DNA from: Mya arenaria
Lineage: Eukaryota; Mollusca; Bivalvia; Myida; Myidae
Direction of reading: 5' to 3'
DNA length: 64,000 bases
Assembly (NCBI RefSeq): GCF_026914265.1
Contig: NC_069136.1
Coordinates: 33,813,368 to 33,877,367, forward strand
In this document: piece after piece, positions 12,901-22,940 of the stretch
How the letters are laid out: each line of letters opens with the position of its first letter
Position numbering within the stretch: the first letter of the stretch is position 1
Program-made: the position numbers and the translations under genes
Notes under the pieces: generated by a model
Told to the model about the DNA's origin: nothing
Seen by the model: only the letters and a program-made list of their open reading frames with translations
Database searches by the model: none

Positions 12901-15900
12901 CCACGTGAGAGGCTATAAGGTCATGGGTGTTTTTGTGAATTACTATATAGGTATGAGGAAACGCCAAACAAAACATTAATTTGAATTCAGATTAGATTTT
13001 TGGCTACACATTAGCATGAATTCTGACTCAATTTTTCAGCATCAAATCGTTTTTAACATGCCCTTTTTTATAAAATAGAGTTTAAGCAAGCCCGCAAAGA
13101 ATATAACCAGCGCAGGGCAGGCTGCAACTTGTGCTAATTTCCATCATTAATATAGTCTGCATGTGTTACCAAATTTCATTAAGAATAGAAAGCTCAGGTA
13201 TTAAATCTTATGAAATCTTAAAATTGCATTACCAAAAATTATGCAATAAAACAGCCACAATTGTTCAAAACATTTAGTTTTGAAAATTAATTGTGCATAA
13301 TGTCATAATTTATTGGTAATTTATTCGCTAAAATGATGACTGCAATTTTTTGGCAGGGAAATTAAACACTTTATGGGCACAATTAATTGTAATAAATAAC
13401 AAAATGTGAGGAACATCATGCTCTAAGCTAAAGCATAAAATAAGCTTCTGGTTTCACTGCTAACATATAAGGATTTTATTGGAAAATTATATATAAAGGT
13501 TAAGGTAATGCACGAGTCAATTGTAACCACGCCCCCCCCCCCACCCACCAGGTCAAGGGGTATACCAGGGATAGCGGGGGAAATGGGCCCAGTTTTTATC
13601 TTTCAGGTGTCCCCCGCAGTGCCGAGTGAATGCGGTGGTTTTGTTTCCGCTCCGAAAATAGCGCAGAATCAGCCTCAGGTTTCCCAGGTGGCGGGGGCAT
13701 TTGGCGGGGATTTTACCAGCAGTTTGTCCCCGCAGGCCGGGAAGTATCCTCAGGATCGCTGGACCAAAGTCAAATTCTCCGCTATTCCCTGGGTCCCTGG
13801 GGGGGGGGGGGGGGGGGGGGGGGGGAGGGCGTGGTTACAAATGACTGGTGCATAACTGATTATTATGGGTTATTTTCAAACTTATAACCTTCACAGTTTC
13901 ACCACGTCACCCTTATTTTAGGGTTCGTTGGAAAACCGGGAACATTTTTAACCTATACTTTTTGGAAATAAAAGCATCCTTAAAAACAATTAAAGAAGTT
14001 TTTTATGGTTGAAAGGTTCTTTGTGTTAATTGTATTCAATGCTTGTAAACTAAGCATACACTTCCAATTAATAGCATTTATACACCAGATAATGAATGTC
14101 CGTAATTACTGAATGACGAAATGTTGACAAATTACGCTCGCTGTAAGGTATATCACATAAAGTATTAAATTTTCCCTTTAGAGCTTTCTTTAAAGTTCTT
14201 ACATTAATTTAAAGGTGAGCATTATCGGTTGATGCAAAAAAAAATGTCAATTTTAATACATTATAATGTTTAACTCATTTGACAGTAAAGATAAAATAAA
14301 AATAAACAACATGAATTAGGTACAGGTGAAAAAATATATTAACCTTTATAAAAAAAATTTTAATTAAAAGCTATAATGGCCATAAATTTCCCAGTTGTTT
14401 CAAACGCTAATGTTTTTTTATCTTTACCTTAATCATAATTATGCTGATTTACATGTACCGGGTATCATTAAATTTAAACACCACAATATATTTAAATGAA
14501 TTTTTTTTTTGCATCAGCCTAATTTGTGTGCCTTTAATTGTGAACAAGGAAAACTGTACAGCTGAATGTGCGTTGTATATACATTGTCCAATTTGGTTTT
14601 AGTGACTAAATTTGAATGAAATTCTTCAGAATACATGCAACCTTCATTCTTATATAATAGCCAATGAAATTGCCTTCATTAAGTACTAAGCTTTAATTAT
14701 CATTAAGCATTTCACATTTCGTAAGAGTTCTTTTTTATGGTCCACCTCGAGGGGTAAAAGCGAAAAGATTATTAGATTGAGTGACATTAAGTAAAGAAGA
14801 TTTTGGCTTTTACCCCTCGACCAACTGCCACTCATCCGATACACATTATTCCCTGCGTCAGATTTTGCATTTACAATGTGTAAGCCATGAATAAGGTTGT
14901 ATTCTAATAGTCAGTTAGATGACCTGAAGTAATATCTAAATCATTAAGAAGGGATTGCTCGCTATGCTCAATCTTGATCATTAAGATCTTACTTCATGCT
15001 ATCTAACTATTCCTTTATTCAAAAGTGTTTAACTAAAAAAAAAATCTTAATGACTAAGATGGGCAGAGCTAGCTTCGATGAAAGTGAGCTCGCCTTTCTT
15101 AGTCATTGAAATTTTACACACTACGATCGATTTACATCAAAACATGTTTTCATCTTTTAAGTTGTAAAATGCATTTCTTAATTGCAGCTTAGAATAAGGC
15201 CGCATGGCTGTAAATGTTCTTTATAATCAAATGTGTGATTAACTCAAAAGTTTACATGAAATTGTGGAAGAAAATGCATTTAACTCACAAGCTTTAATTG
15301 AATAACGTCATACAATGCTATCTGATATTTTATACCAGCCAAAACTTTGCCTTCGTTTTCAGTATATTCGGGGGCTTTTTAACATACAGAACTGTTTATA
15401 TATAGGACTCAAAATGGAGGATGTGGACAGAAACTCACAATTTGTCATCTTTCAGATTCTAACTCATTTTCTTTGTATTTGTTACACAGGATCAGGGTAG
15501 AAAATGAAGTATTCAGTATGAAAGGCGGGGGGAGGGGGAGGGGAGGGGTGGGGATCAGAAATTCTTTAAAAAAAGTAAAAAGATCAGTTTGAAATTATGT
15601 TGTTTCTTCAACTCACATGCATCTTAAATCACTGCATTTCATTCAGATTCTTGAAGCAGGCCCTGATATCTTCTTTCTCGAAGCATTACTTCTGTCGAAC
15701 CAATTACATTAAATATGTACGGTTGCGATATCGGGGTGAATACCGCAAAATAAATAATTCATTCATCAGAAAAGAAGAAAAATTCTATAGCAATCCCCAA
15801 TATCTTAAACAAACATGGGTAACACATTCATTAAATATTTATAATACTTTACACACTTGTAACCAAGTGGTTAATCATCATCGGGGACTAATTCATTATT

Positions 15901-17127
15901 TATATTAGGGATATGATTCCATCACGATTCCACTAAGATTGTTCATTTTGTTTTAAAGTGCTGACTTTTTTATCTACAATATTAATGTTCATTTTTAAAA
16001 GTCAGGTTTTTAACTTGGCAACGTTTTATAGCTGATATTAGCTGCTATGTTTACAAAAAGTATGGGTGGGGGGGGGTTTCACAAATGCTGAGCAAAAAAT
16101 ATTCCAATGAGAAATTCTATAAAAAAAAATAAAATATTAAAATGAATTTCTGTTTGAAAGCCCCCACCCCTTAACCCTGTAGTTTAGTGTTGCAAAAAAT
16201 GTAACAAGATACAAAAGCCAACAAATAAATGGTAAAAAAAAGAATTTGAGTAAATAACATGCGCATAAGTATTTATAAAAAATTCCGAACTCAGGGTTTA
16301 TAATACAAATAAATTGGCTCATCTTCCAAAAATAACGAAAACAATCAATATAATGTAAAGCAACTACTTAAAATGCATTTTTTTCAAGCAATTAAAAATG
16401 GCAGTAGGAAGTTTATGATATCAAAATATAAAGTAACTAATCCATAAAAAGATTGTCTTATCTCGGCACTTGATTCATAAAATACGGGGAGCTACAATTA
16501 TTTAGTTCACATTCCAGTATTATCAAATTCGATTCATAGAGCACTTGAGAGATCATAATGAAATTTATGATGAAATATGTCTTTTTTTTGTAATAGTAAA
16601 AATAGGACAAGTTGTGTTAGATAGGGTGGAGGGTGCAAAGCGATAATAATATCATTTTATTTTGTGTGAACTTTGTTACTTTTTTTTTTAATTTGTGATA
16701 AAAAGTGGTTATTTTTTTCTAAATGTGAATGATGCCCATTTTTAGCCCTTAATTTAATTTTTAAGGCAGCGAAAAAAACTACCTTATTTTTGTCAATTTT
16801 TTAAAAATAAAACATACCGATGTTAACGAGCTTGATGTTGTCATTTGCGATTGCTTGCAGAGCTTCTGCGACGTTGGCCAGCTGCTGATGCTGATTTCGC
16901 ACGTTCTTTATCATGCGAATCCGTTTACCCTGTAAAGCTTGAATTAGCGCACACAGTTTGACTCCGCTATCAAAATCTTCCTCCAAATTGTCCACCTCAA
17001 GTCCGCCGGATCGAAGTTGCTCATTGACCCAATTTCTGAATGTGTTCTCTTGAATCAGGATCCATTTGTCCACCCCGGCCTGGGCCGCATGGCCTTTCAA
17101 AGACCTCGCGATGTTGATCGACTCCAT
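100..17127 (-). CDS. filamin/jitterbug-type actin-binding protein, 5' part of gene (5 exons seen)
   Basis: Minus-strand gene with exons 17127-16818, 2631-2442, 1873-1808, 1118-905 and 208-100. The phases chain perfectly (1, 2, 2, 0, 1) and give about 296 residues. CH1 starts near W22 and ends in exon 2; CH2 runs from exon 2 to exon 4; a third CH domain begins at the end of exon 4 and continues in exon 5. Filamins crosslink F-actin through CH1-CH2 and an Ig-repeat rod; the rod would lie beyond base 1. Three CH domains fit the jitterbug-type filamins of invertebrates better than canonical filamin. The ATG at 17127 lies 2 nt after a good acceptor (TTTTCAG|GA), so an upstream noncoding or short coding exon is likely. 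Domain assignment is by motif recognition. Confidence 0.88.
300..440 (+). mobile_element. tRNA-derived SINE-like element
   Basis: TAGCTCAGCTAGTATGG resembles a pol III A box and GGTTCAATCCC, about 35 bp downstream, a B box, the spacing seen in tRNA-derived SINEs. There is no convincing tRNA cloverleaf or 3' CCA. It lies in the intron between filamin exons 4 and 5. The end is approximate. Confidence 0.55.
645..860 (-). repeat. two decayed tandem copies of filamin exon 4 tail and donor
   Basis: The segment around 889-960 (exon 4 end, donor CTGTAAGC and flank) recurs at about 770-842 and 645-720. Each copy keeps a CTGTAAG donor and the ATGAAAAATAT/ATGAAGAATAG stretch. The copies have extra bases relative to exon 4 and no acceptor of their own, so they look decayed. 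Alternative donor use cannot be excluded from sequence. Confidence 0.6.
905..1118 (-). CDS. filamin-like exon 4 (CH2 end, CH3 start)
   Basis: The acceptor is CTTTTTTTCAG and the donor ACT|GTAAGC. The exon is 214 nt, entering in phase 2 and leaving in phase 0. It encodes AKQHFDIPLVVRPEDL, then DELSGMTYLSYF, the diagnostic end of a filamin CH2 domain, followed by TLTLVRRLMKN, which begins a third CH domain. Confidence 0.9.
1808..1873 (-). CDS. filamin-like exon 3 (CH2 middle)
   Basis: A 66-nt exon between acceptor AAATTTCAG and donor TGG|GTAAGT. It encodes ALLEFCKPGLCPEW, matching the filamin CH2 segment that follows the GIAL motif. Joined to exon 2 in phase 2 it makes GIALHALLEF, supporting both junctions. 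Confidence 0.88.
2442..2631 (-). CDS. filamin-like exon 2 (CH1 end, CH2 start)
   Basis: A 190-nt exon with acceptor ATTTCTCAG and donor TTACA|GTAGGT. It encodes PEDIVNGNLKLILGLIW (end of CH1, strongly conserved in filamins and related CH proteins) and KLMLAWLQAVIPDCGITNFT plus WNDGIAL (start of CH2). The entry phase matches exon 1 ending NI(G). Confidence 0.92.
3365..5320 (+). mobile_element. pearl-like nonautonomous element with 146-bp core repeats
   Basis: The left end has AAACATTATGCCCCCC and the right end CTTCGAAGGGGGGCATAA, so the termini are imperfect inverted repeats (TTATGCCCCCC). Between them lie about 11-12 core repeats, spaced 145-147 bp for most copies (markers AGGCATTGT at 4167, 4313, 4459, 4604, 4750, 4897, 5042), each with GTCACTGTGACCTTGACCTT. 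A run of ACCG tetranucleotides follows at about 5232-5272. This core-plus-microsatellite layout is that of bivalve pearl elements, which have been linked to Helitron-like transposons. No transposase is encoded. Open frames inside are repeat artefacts. Confidence 0.7.
5801..6141. mobile_element. foldback element with internal 32-A run
   Basis: GTTTCGGGTAACCCGACCCTACCTA on the left pairs imperfectly with CCCTACCTAGAAATTTTGGG and GGTTACCCTAAACAAACAT on the right. A run of 32 A sits at 6048-6079 and a G run closes the right side. The ends are approximate. No coding capacity. Confidence 0.5.
6348..6745. repeat. CCATGG palindrome array with GC-rich inverted arms
   Basis: About 25 short units of the type ACCATGGTAG/ACCATGGTCA, each itself palindromic. 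Within the array GTCAAATGGCCGCCCCACGGT (from about 6418) is repeated inverted at about 6545-6575, giving a nested hairpin of roughly 165 bp. A related array lies at 11420-11860. Confidence 0.75.
6957..6992. repeat. (TA)n microsatellite
   Basis: Uninterrupted TA dinucleotides in filamin intron 1. Confidence 0.95.
7030..7310. repeat. AGTTCTTGAACAGTTC repeat cluster
   Basis: Palindromic motifs (AGTTCTTGAAC, GTTCAAGAAC) recur. One unit beginning AGTAGTAAAAGTACAG occurs twice in tandem about 59 bp apart (near 7111 and 7170). A related cluster lies at 10725-11085. Confidence 0.65.
7612..7741. repeat. small foldback repeat
   Basis: ACTGCGCTTATGCTGTA on the left pairs imperfectly with TACAGCATAGACGCAAGTA on the right, with CTACTGCG repeats between. 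MITE-like and noncoding. Confidence 0.45.
8118..8285. repeat. foldback repeat rich in TTCATGAA
   Basis: AACTATTCATGAATGACA on the left is matched by the inverse around 8240-8283, and inner arms CATGTTCATGAACT also pair. The whole segment forms an imperfect hairpin of about 165 bp. No coding capacity. Confidence 0.6.
8290..10213. other. no gene seen
   Basis: AT-rich intronic sequence of the filamin gene. A slightly GC-richer patch near 10030-10110 contains ATGGCGGGC followed by only ten codons. I could not support any gene or RNA here. Confidence 0.5.
10214..10456. mobile_element. MITE with long terminal inverted repeats
   Basis: GCTCGTCACATTGCCTGG and ATACAGTAATTT at the left reappear inverted at the right (AAATTACTGTATCCAGGCAAGG, then TGACCAGC). 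The arms are about 40 bp with few mismatches. The interior is A/T homopolymer. The size of about 243 bp fits a nonautonomous DNA element. Confidence 0.75.
10725..11085. repeat. GTTCAAGAAC repeat cluster
   Basis: Many degenerate copies of AAGAACATTT, GTTCTTAA and GTTCAAGAAC, similar to the cluster at 7030-7310. No gene seen. Confidence 0.6.
11420..11860. repeat. CCATGG/GTCGAC palindrome array
   Basis: Units such as ACCATGGTCG and ACCATGGTAG are repeated, with two longer blocks (about 11560-11610 and 11630-11690) as tandem duplicates containing GGTGATNTTTTTTTGTACCA. Open frames on both strands of 100-137 codons are by-products of the repeat and have no protein-like composition. Confidence 0.75.
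13505..13856. mobile_element. GC-rich MITE with terminal inverted repeats
   Basis: The left end ATGCACGAGTCAATTGTAAC then CACGCCCCC matches the inverted right end (GGGCGTGGTTACAAATGACTGGTGCAT), about 30 bp with few mismatches. The interior is unusually GC-rich for this window and ends in a 27-G run (13799-13825), whose length may be unreliable. Open frames inside encode low-complexity glycine/proline and are not believable genes. Confidence 0.75.
14748..15110. repeat. three consecutive hairpins
   Basis: Hairpin 1 has perfect 14-bp arms CGAGGGGTAAAAGC at 14748-14761 and 14806-14819. Hairpin 2 (about 14908-15010) pairs TAGTCAGTTAGAT with ATCTAACTATT, and inner AGTAA and AATCATTAAG segments also pair. 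Hairpin 3 (15047-15107) pairs AATGACTAAGA with TCTTAGTCATT. They may be diverged foldback elements or structured RNA; sequence alone does not decide. Confidence 0.5.
15525..15556 (+). other. G-quadruplex-capable G-rich tract
   Basis: Five or more runs of four or more G separated by single A or T (GGGGGGAGGGGGAGGGG pattern, then GGGGTGGGG). Located in filamin intron 1. Confidence 0.7.
16818..17127 (-). CDS. filamin-like exon 1 (CH1 N-terminal half)
   Basis: The ATG at 17127 opens 103 codons plus one base up to donor ATCG|GTATGT. The product includes WILIQENTFRNWVNEQL and DFDSGVKLCALIQALQGKRI, the classic start of a filamin CH1 domain, and ends NDNIKLVNI(G), which continues directly into exon 2 PEDIVNGN. 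An acceptor-like TTTTCAG 2 nt before the ATG suggests a preceding exon. Confidence 0.92.
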
Positions 17128-19332
17128 TCCTGAAAACGTAACATAAATGCACTTATATAATATATGTATTAGTAACCTGAAGGGCTAGACACCTGTTTCA
17201 TTTAAGGATCTTAAAGGCACACAAAGATTTTTTTTAATTTTTATGAACTATTAGTTTTACAGATTTGACTATAACATGATTGATGCTCTCAATGGGGTCG
17301 ATGCCCACGCATGATTTTTGATTTCAATATTTACATTGGTTAGAGATGACAGAGTATTGTGCAGGTTAAAAAATAGTAACTTAATAAATTAGAATCAACA
17401 ATGACACAAACGCATTCATAAACCGGTTTTGAAGTTCAACTATGACTTAAACATGCGTCACAATCAAGCATATTAGTTCCATTTACTGCACATGTTACCT
17501 ACGCATGCATTTAGGACCATTAGCTGTGTCATATCATAATCATTTCTCTCCCATTAATATTCCTAAAAATCATAATACTGTTTCCAGGAGAGGATCTAGA
17601 ATTTTACTTAAATTACCAGATGCGCCCCTCCCTCAGAACCAGTGTTTTTAAAAGGGTGTGGGGGGGGGGGGGGTGCGTATTGTATTACTTTTGTCCTTCT
17701 ATATGTATATTTAAATAACTTAAAGATTGATGAATCCTTAGCCAAAAGACAGGAACAGATGTCACAGTTTAAATGCAATCTCAGGCTTTTAACGATGCTA
17801 CAAATCAAAGGCCCCCAGTGGACCCCCAGGGTATTAAGTCTAGAGGTTTTATTCATTCATGCCCCTGGCTAAATTGGAACAATAAACTGATAAATTATAA
17901 ATCTGTTATTTTACTTTATCAAAAACACACAAACTTTATCAAAACATAATACAGGGGTGTACCTAGGCATACTCCATTACGCCCAGGCGTACAAATGAAT
18001 TAAGGTTCCCGCGAAATGTCCAGTAAGAAGTCCCACGTCAGGGATATCAGTCCCACTGTGACCAACCCCATAAATCATATAGGGACCAGAATATAGAAAT
18101 TACCTTTACTTATTTCACAGTTCTCAAGTGTACGGGTGTACAATTCAAAATGCTTCAGGTACGCCCCTTATATATGCATAACAAATAGCAGAATTTAGAG
18201 ACCTCAGAATAAAGTTTTATTTTTAAGACAATGAAAAACACTATCAAAATGACATGCAGGAGAAATTTCTGAATTTAAGATAATAAAAACAACAACAAAA
18301 ATGTTGTTTTTTGGTACACATCATTGAATACTATGCAATATGTTCTATTATCAATTAATTAGAAACAATATTGTTCTTTTCAATTGAAAATTCCAATGCT
18401 TAGGTTATTTTGGGAAAGAGTATCTTAAGTGCTTTTAAATATTGAATAATCAAAATCATGTCATATCATGTGTATACTTAACAGTTTCTTTTTTTTGAAT
18501 AGCACATATACTATTAGTATTATAAATTCATAATTTTAGACATTATTTAACGCTGCTTTCACAACTCTTAGGGCCCCGGCCTCCGTTCACAAAGGATGAC
18601 AGAAAATAGCACTGCAACAATTATGTACCTTGTATCACTCAAGATAACACAAAATCCAATTTATCAATTACATGTACATGAAGCCAATATATGATAAGTG
18701 TTCAGCGATATTTTCTTATCATTTTGACATTTGTTCTGTATACCTATTTTTAAATACCATCTCGAATCTGCGCAGTACAAAAATCTTCAAAAGACTATAT
18801 GGCGTGCATTTAGGCCGACTTGTAACATGAAAGGGTTATCAGTAACTTTGGGACGCGTGTCAACCATTCCCAAAAAGAATTTTATGTTACCGATGTTGCT
18901 GACCTCTTTTGTTATGTTTTGATGGTATTTAAAAAAAAAGAATTATAATAAACAATTTGAAGCAATCATATTGGCTGCCAGCCGGTTCTTATTGAGAACG
19001 ATGCATGTGTATGTTATTTATTACCCATAAATGATTATACATGTGCACGAATACACGTGCAGAATTCCCTTCTTCAACTGTACAATGTGATTTTTTTGGC
19101 TTGTTTTATTGTGCCAGTAATTCACTTCACCAAAACATAAACCTACCACCAAATGAAAAATTACAATACACACCTTAGCCCCTGGCAGATTGCTCAAAAT
19201 GTTACCGTGACCGTCTATATTTATAAATAAATACATGTAAATCATACATAGTAAAAATAAATAACAATGTGCAATGCTGCGCTGAAAACAAATCAGAAGT
19301 TTATGAATTTAATGTTTTAATTAATAGTCAAT

Positions 19333-19372
<40 letters not shown>

Positions 19373-20147
19373 GTCACCAAAAAATTGTACATGTAAACAA
19401 TTGTTACTCTAAATGGGCAAATAACAAACCAATTAACTCCCAATGTTCATTTTCTTCCAATAAGCAATGATGAATAAATAATCAACTTTATAAATGAACG
19501 CACCTGTAATATTACACTTGAATTAGATGACCCCGATATAAACTCCTCAAATGTCCAGTTTTTGTCCAAAATTTCTCACGGGGTGTGACCACAATGCTAA
19601 TGCATGCTGTCATTCATTCAAAACACAGTTGACACGGTTTTGTATATTGAAAAACCGGTTTCCTCTGATGCTATTTTTAGAAGTTTACCGTCACAGGTGA
19701 GTGCATCGTGCGCTCACCATTTTGTTTACATTACAGTAATTAATAAAACAAAAACTCGATTACAGAACAAGTCTTGTGTTAATATCATATTTTTAATGCA
19801 AAAGAGTAGGTTTAATAGCTCGGTTTACCTCTTTTTCTGAAATATTTGACGAAATAAATATTTTCTTTTCTTTTCTATTTTGTTTATTTAAAGGGAGGCA
19901 AATGTGTACTTAAACAATTATGTAAATGAAACGCGGTATTCTCCCCTATACCCTAACTGTTGCGGACTTTACCCCGGGGGACCCGGGGGCGGCTTACATA
20001 CATGTACCTAGGGGATTTAGACATAAATCGGTTAAAATCGATTATATTGCACGTACCTATAAAGGAAATAGTTTGCCAGCCATCCACCGACAGATGACTA
20101 ATTCTTTAAACAAAAGCTACAACATGTGGCCCAAAGCACAAGGTCAG
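17128..20147. other. intergenic, no gene seen
   Basis: Upstream of the filamin exon with the ATG. It contains diverged repeat fragments (a G-run piece near 17660; GTACCTAGGCATAC and GCCCAGGCGTAC near 17955-17995) and AT-rich sequence. No conserved protein frame is visible. A 5' noncoding filamin exon and promoter could be here but I cannot point to them. Confidence 0.5.
19338..19369. repeat. (TA)n microsatellite
   Basis: Uninterrupted TA dinucleotides. Confidence 0.95.
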
Positions 20148-20290
20148 GGTGCGTTGTTTTGACACACCCATTTGACCACGCCCCCCATTTTTCATTTTAG
20201 AATCCCAGACTTGTTCATTATTAATAAGTCTGGAATAAAAACAATATAGGGGAGGGGCGTAGTCAAAGGGGTGTGTCAAAACTACGCACC
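20148..20290. mobile_element. 143-bp MITE with about 40-bp inverted repeats
   Basis: GGTGCGTTGTTTTGACACAC at the left is matched inverted by the right end (GTGTGTCAAAACTACGCACC), and the arms continue through TTTGACCACGCCCC. An inner palindrome CCAGACTTGTTCATTATTAA/AATAAGTCTGG forms the tip. Compact and noncoding. Confidence 0.8.
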
Positions 20291-20439
20291 GTGTCCCTGT
20301 GGCTCCCATACTGTTATAAATGGCTATGGAAAATCATTCGTTGTGTATTAAGTATATATTTTTAAGTGATGCGTTTTATTAAAATAAAGGATGCAATCTT
20401 CAATAATATTATTGATAAGCACTGGGGCTCTATTCATAA

Positions 20440-20753
20440 ATCTTTGGAAAGAGCAATTTCTTGCGTAAATATCTGCACACCTATGGTAAAAGATTGCTGA
20501 CAAAAGATCAGATCGCAGATTTCCATACTTTCGTTCGAAAATTAATGTTTTATGGTTTAAACCGTTACTAAACGTTTAAGAAATGTGCATAAAACATCAT
20601 TTTTTTAACTAAAATATAAAAATCTGCGATCTTATTTTTGTCAGCATTCTTACATAACAGGTTTCCATGCATTTTCCCAAAAAAATGGCTTGTTCCAAGA
20701 CAATTTTTTTTTTAAAGTTGTAAAACGTTAAATCTGTGAGAGTGCAGCTTTAA
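20440..20753 (-). mobile_element. foldback MITE, same family as in the HES units
   Basis: The right end CTGTGAGAGTGCAGCTTTAA and internal segments (TCTGCGATC, TTAATGTTTTATGG, GTTTAAACCGTTACTAA) match the MITE found downstream of each HES gene, in inverse orientation. The left end appears truncated. This is an independent insertion outside the array. Confidence 0.75.
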
Positions 20754-21059
20754 GTCAAATGAGTTAACATGAATATTCATTAAAAAAATGACATCACCAC
20801 TTTGCGCCATTAAGTCATTTTTTAACTTAAGTTGATTTCCGAAAATGTTCATAGTCAAATTAAAAAAAAAATGTATGTGTGTTTAACATAACAATAGGTA
20901 AGTTGTTATATCATGTGCAACACTTTACTTAAGAAATGACTTTAACCAGAAAAGGACCAATATGTTTTATGTTAACCGGTCCAGACTTCAATGTTTTTTG
21001 TTAGTTTTTATTTGCTTGATACTGACAAGCGGAAAGAATCGTGGCTTCAAATACTAATG

Positions 21060-21225
21060 TTTAGTAGTTGGAAGTTATGGATTGTTTCAATTTAGTTCCA
21101 ATCATTTAAAACGATACTTTCTAATTATTTACACTAATTAAAGAGTTTCGACTAATTTGACGCACATTTCTCACTTTACGACGACAATAAGTTAAAGTTG
21201 TTCACCTCTTTACTCAACACACATT
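21060..21225 (+). repeat. relic of HES upstream region
   Basis: GGAAGTTATGGATTG through TTACTCAACACACATTG follows the HES 5' flank (compare about 23595-23755) with scattered substitutions. It stops just where the first CACGTG box would be. No HES exon follows, so this is an orphaned piece of promoter-proximal sequence. Confidence 0.7.
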
Positions 21226-21820
21226 GAAATAAATAACTAAATGCTGAAAGAAATAATCTTTGTAAAAAAATATTTGATATGTCCCCTAAGTTGAAATTTC
21301 TTACTATTAAAGATGCTTTGTGGATACTACCAATGGACATCAGAATTCTGGTAATTTTCAATTGATGTTTTTTTCTTCTTATAAAACACCTTTGCTTGGT
21401 ATAGAATGTGACGTTTCGGGAGAGGGCCGTAACTGATGTTGGCATAACTCGTGGCCCAATCCCTTTGCATGCTTGATTTTATAATATCGGTCTAACTATT
21501 GTGTTGAAATTTGTATTGATATTGTCATTGTGGAATGTGTTCTCGTGCAATAAAATATTATTAAATAAAAATAAATAATAAAAAATAGGATTCTGGTACA
21601 TACATGGTAAAACATAGAAACAACAATCAGCTGTATTTGCCACTTACACTCGCAGAATAAATTAATAGGATTCAGGTATAACATGGAGAATGTTCGGTAC
21701 ACAAGAAGGAAGAGGGTATCGCCCTATGCTATGGGGTCGACAGATAAGAGAGAATCAATTTGGAAAGTTTCGTTTATATTTCAAGTCTGCAAATCATGAA
21801 CACGAATGTATGAAGCGATG
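21226..21820. other. no gene seen
   Basis: AT-rich sequence between the HES upstream relic and the inverted HES pseudogene. I recognise neither coding nor repeat structure. Confidence 0.5.
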
Positions 21821-21878
21821 CCTATAATGCAGAAGCCATGCTCCCTTTTTCATATTTCATGTATACTAAATTAAGTTC

Positions 21879-22186
21879 CAGTGGCGTATCGACATATAGG
21901 CCTTGTAGGCCCGGCCTACAACATTTTTGGAAAATTATAAATTTGAATAACCCAAAATGCAACAAAAACGAATAGCAACTCAAACACTTTGAACAACTCG
22001 AAAGTGTTTTTTTATTTTTAACCAAAACAAGTTTGGTGTTTATTTAAACTACGTGTAAGATGTATTGCTTGGTTTTATTGTAATCATTGCAAGTATTATT
22101 GGGTGTGTGTAATGTGAATATAAAAGTCCCCAAATTCAAGTAGAGTCATCGGGCCTACAAGTTTTTTTACCCTAGCTACGCCCCTG
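21879..22186. mobile_element. nonautonomous DNA element inserted in HES pseudogene 3' flank
   Basis: Ends CAGTGGCGTATC and, inverted, CAGGGGCGTAGC, with CTTGTAGGCCCG also inverted inside both arms. It splits sequence that is continuous downstream of the intact HES genes (in inverse orientation here). TTAA occurs at 21871-21874 and at 22187-22190, but four extra bases separate it from the left end, so the target duplication is uncertain. Confidence 0.6.
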
Positions 22187-22259
22187 TTAACAATTCAATA
22201 ACAAAATCCAGTAATGGATTGCTTGAAACGCATGCATTAACTATATACAAATCAAAATT

Positions 22260-22940
22260 CTACCACGGGCGCCACAAATTGTCTTTGAACACTTCACCAG
22301 CTACAGCCTCCTCACTTTGATCAAATAAAATACAGCCATCTGACTCTAAAGTTTGACCAAACGTAGACACGTCAAGACTTGCAAATCCTGAATCACTACT
22401 CTGGAAACTCAAACCGGCTGTCCTGGAATTATACATGCTGATGTCCTCGTGGCCCTTCATCTTCTACAAGATAAGTGAACATTCTGGAGTGTTCATAGAG
22501 GGAGTTGACTTTCGACCAATCAGTCCACTCAGCCGTGCGTCCGATCATCTGAGCGTTGACATTAAAACTTCAAGTGGTGTCTGGCCTTGATGACTAAAGG
22601 TATAAGACACAATAATATCGATCTGTGGAATCCGATTTTCAACATCGTGAAGACTCCTTTCACCAGATTGACTGCTATTCCTTTTCTGCTTATGGATGCT
22701 CCTCAAATGACCGCTTACGCTAGCTGCCACTTCCGGACAACAAAGACTGCTCAAAGCTATGTAATTGAGTGTCTCCCGTGTGCACTCTCGGAAGCCTGTC
22801 TGATAGGAGTTTGTGGATGAGACAGTGTTAGTGGCTTCGGTAGAGACGCGATCAGAGCGCTGCTGCAGCTGGAGCCGTGTCAGGTGGAACTCAGTGAGTT
22901 CAAGGACGTCTACCTTCTCAACTCGCGTCATTGGTGACAC
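22260..22940 (-). pseudogene. inverted HES exon 3 pseudogene
   Basis: Exon 3 of a HES gene on the minus strand, preceded by acceptor CTGTCCTCAG. It keeps the second helix, the Orange domain and a terminal WRPW in one reading frame. Two nonsense codons interrupt it: TGA at 22547-22545 (CGA in the intact copies) and TAG at 22466-22464 (CAG in the intact copies). Homology continues into intron 2 to about 23075 and into the 3' flank to about 21820 (interrupted by the element at 21879-22186). Exons 1 and 2 are absent: the flank of copy A begins instead. It is more diverged from copies A-E than they are from each other, so it is an older duplicate. Confidence 0.88.

Larger units (their letters stand above)
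2632..16817 (-). other. filamin intron 1, about 14.2 kb, repeat-filled
   Basis: I find no further conserved exon between filamin exons 2 and 1. The stretch holds the repeats listed separately. The remainder (for example 8290-10200 and 11870-13500) is AT-rich sequence in which I see no gene. Short open frames in the CCATGG and G-run regions are repeat artefacts. Confidence 0.7.

Noticed and set aside
13508-13887. Glycine/proline-rich frames near the G run
   Set aside because: They are confined to the GC-rich MITE and depend on homopolymer length.
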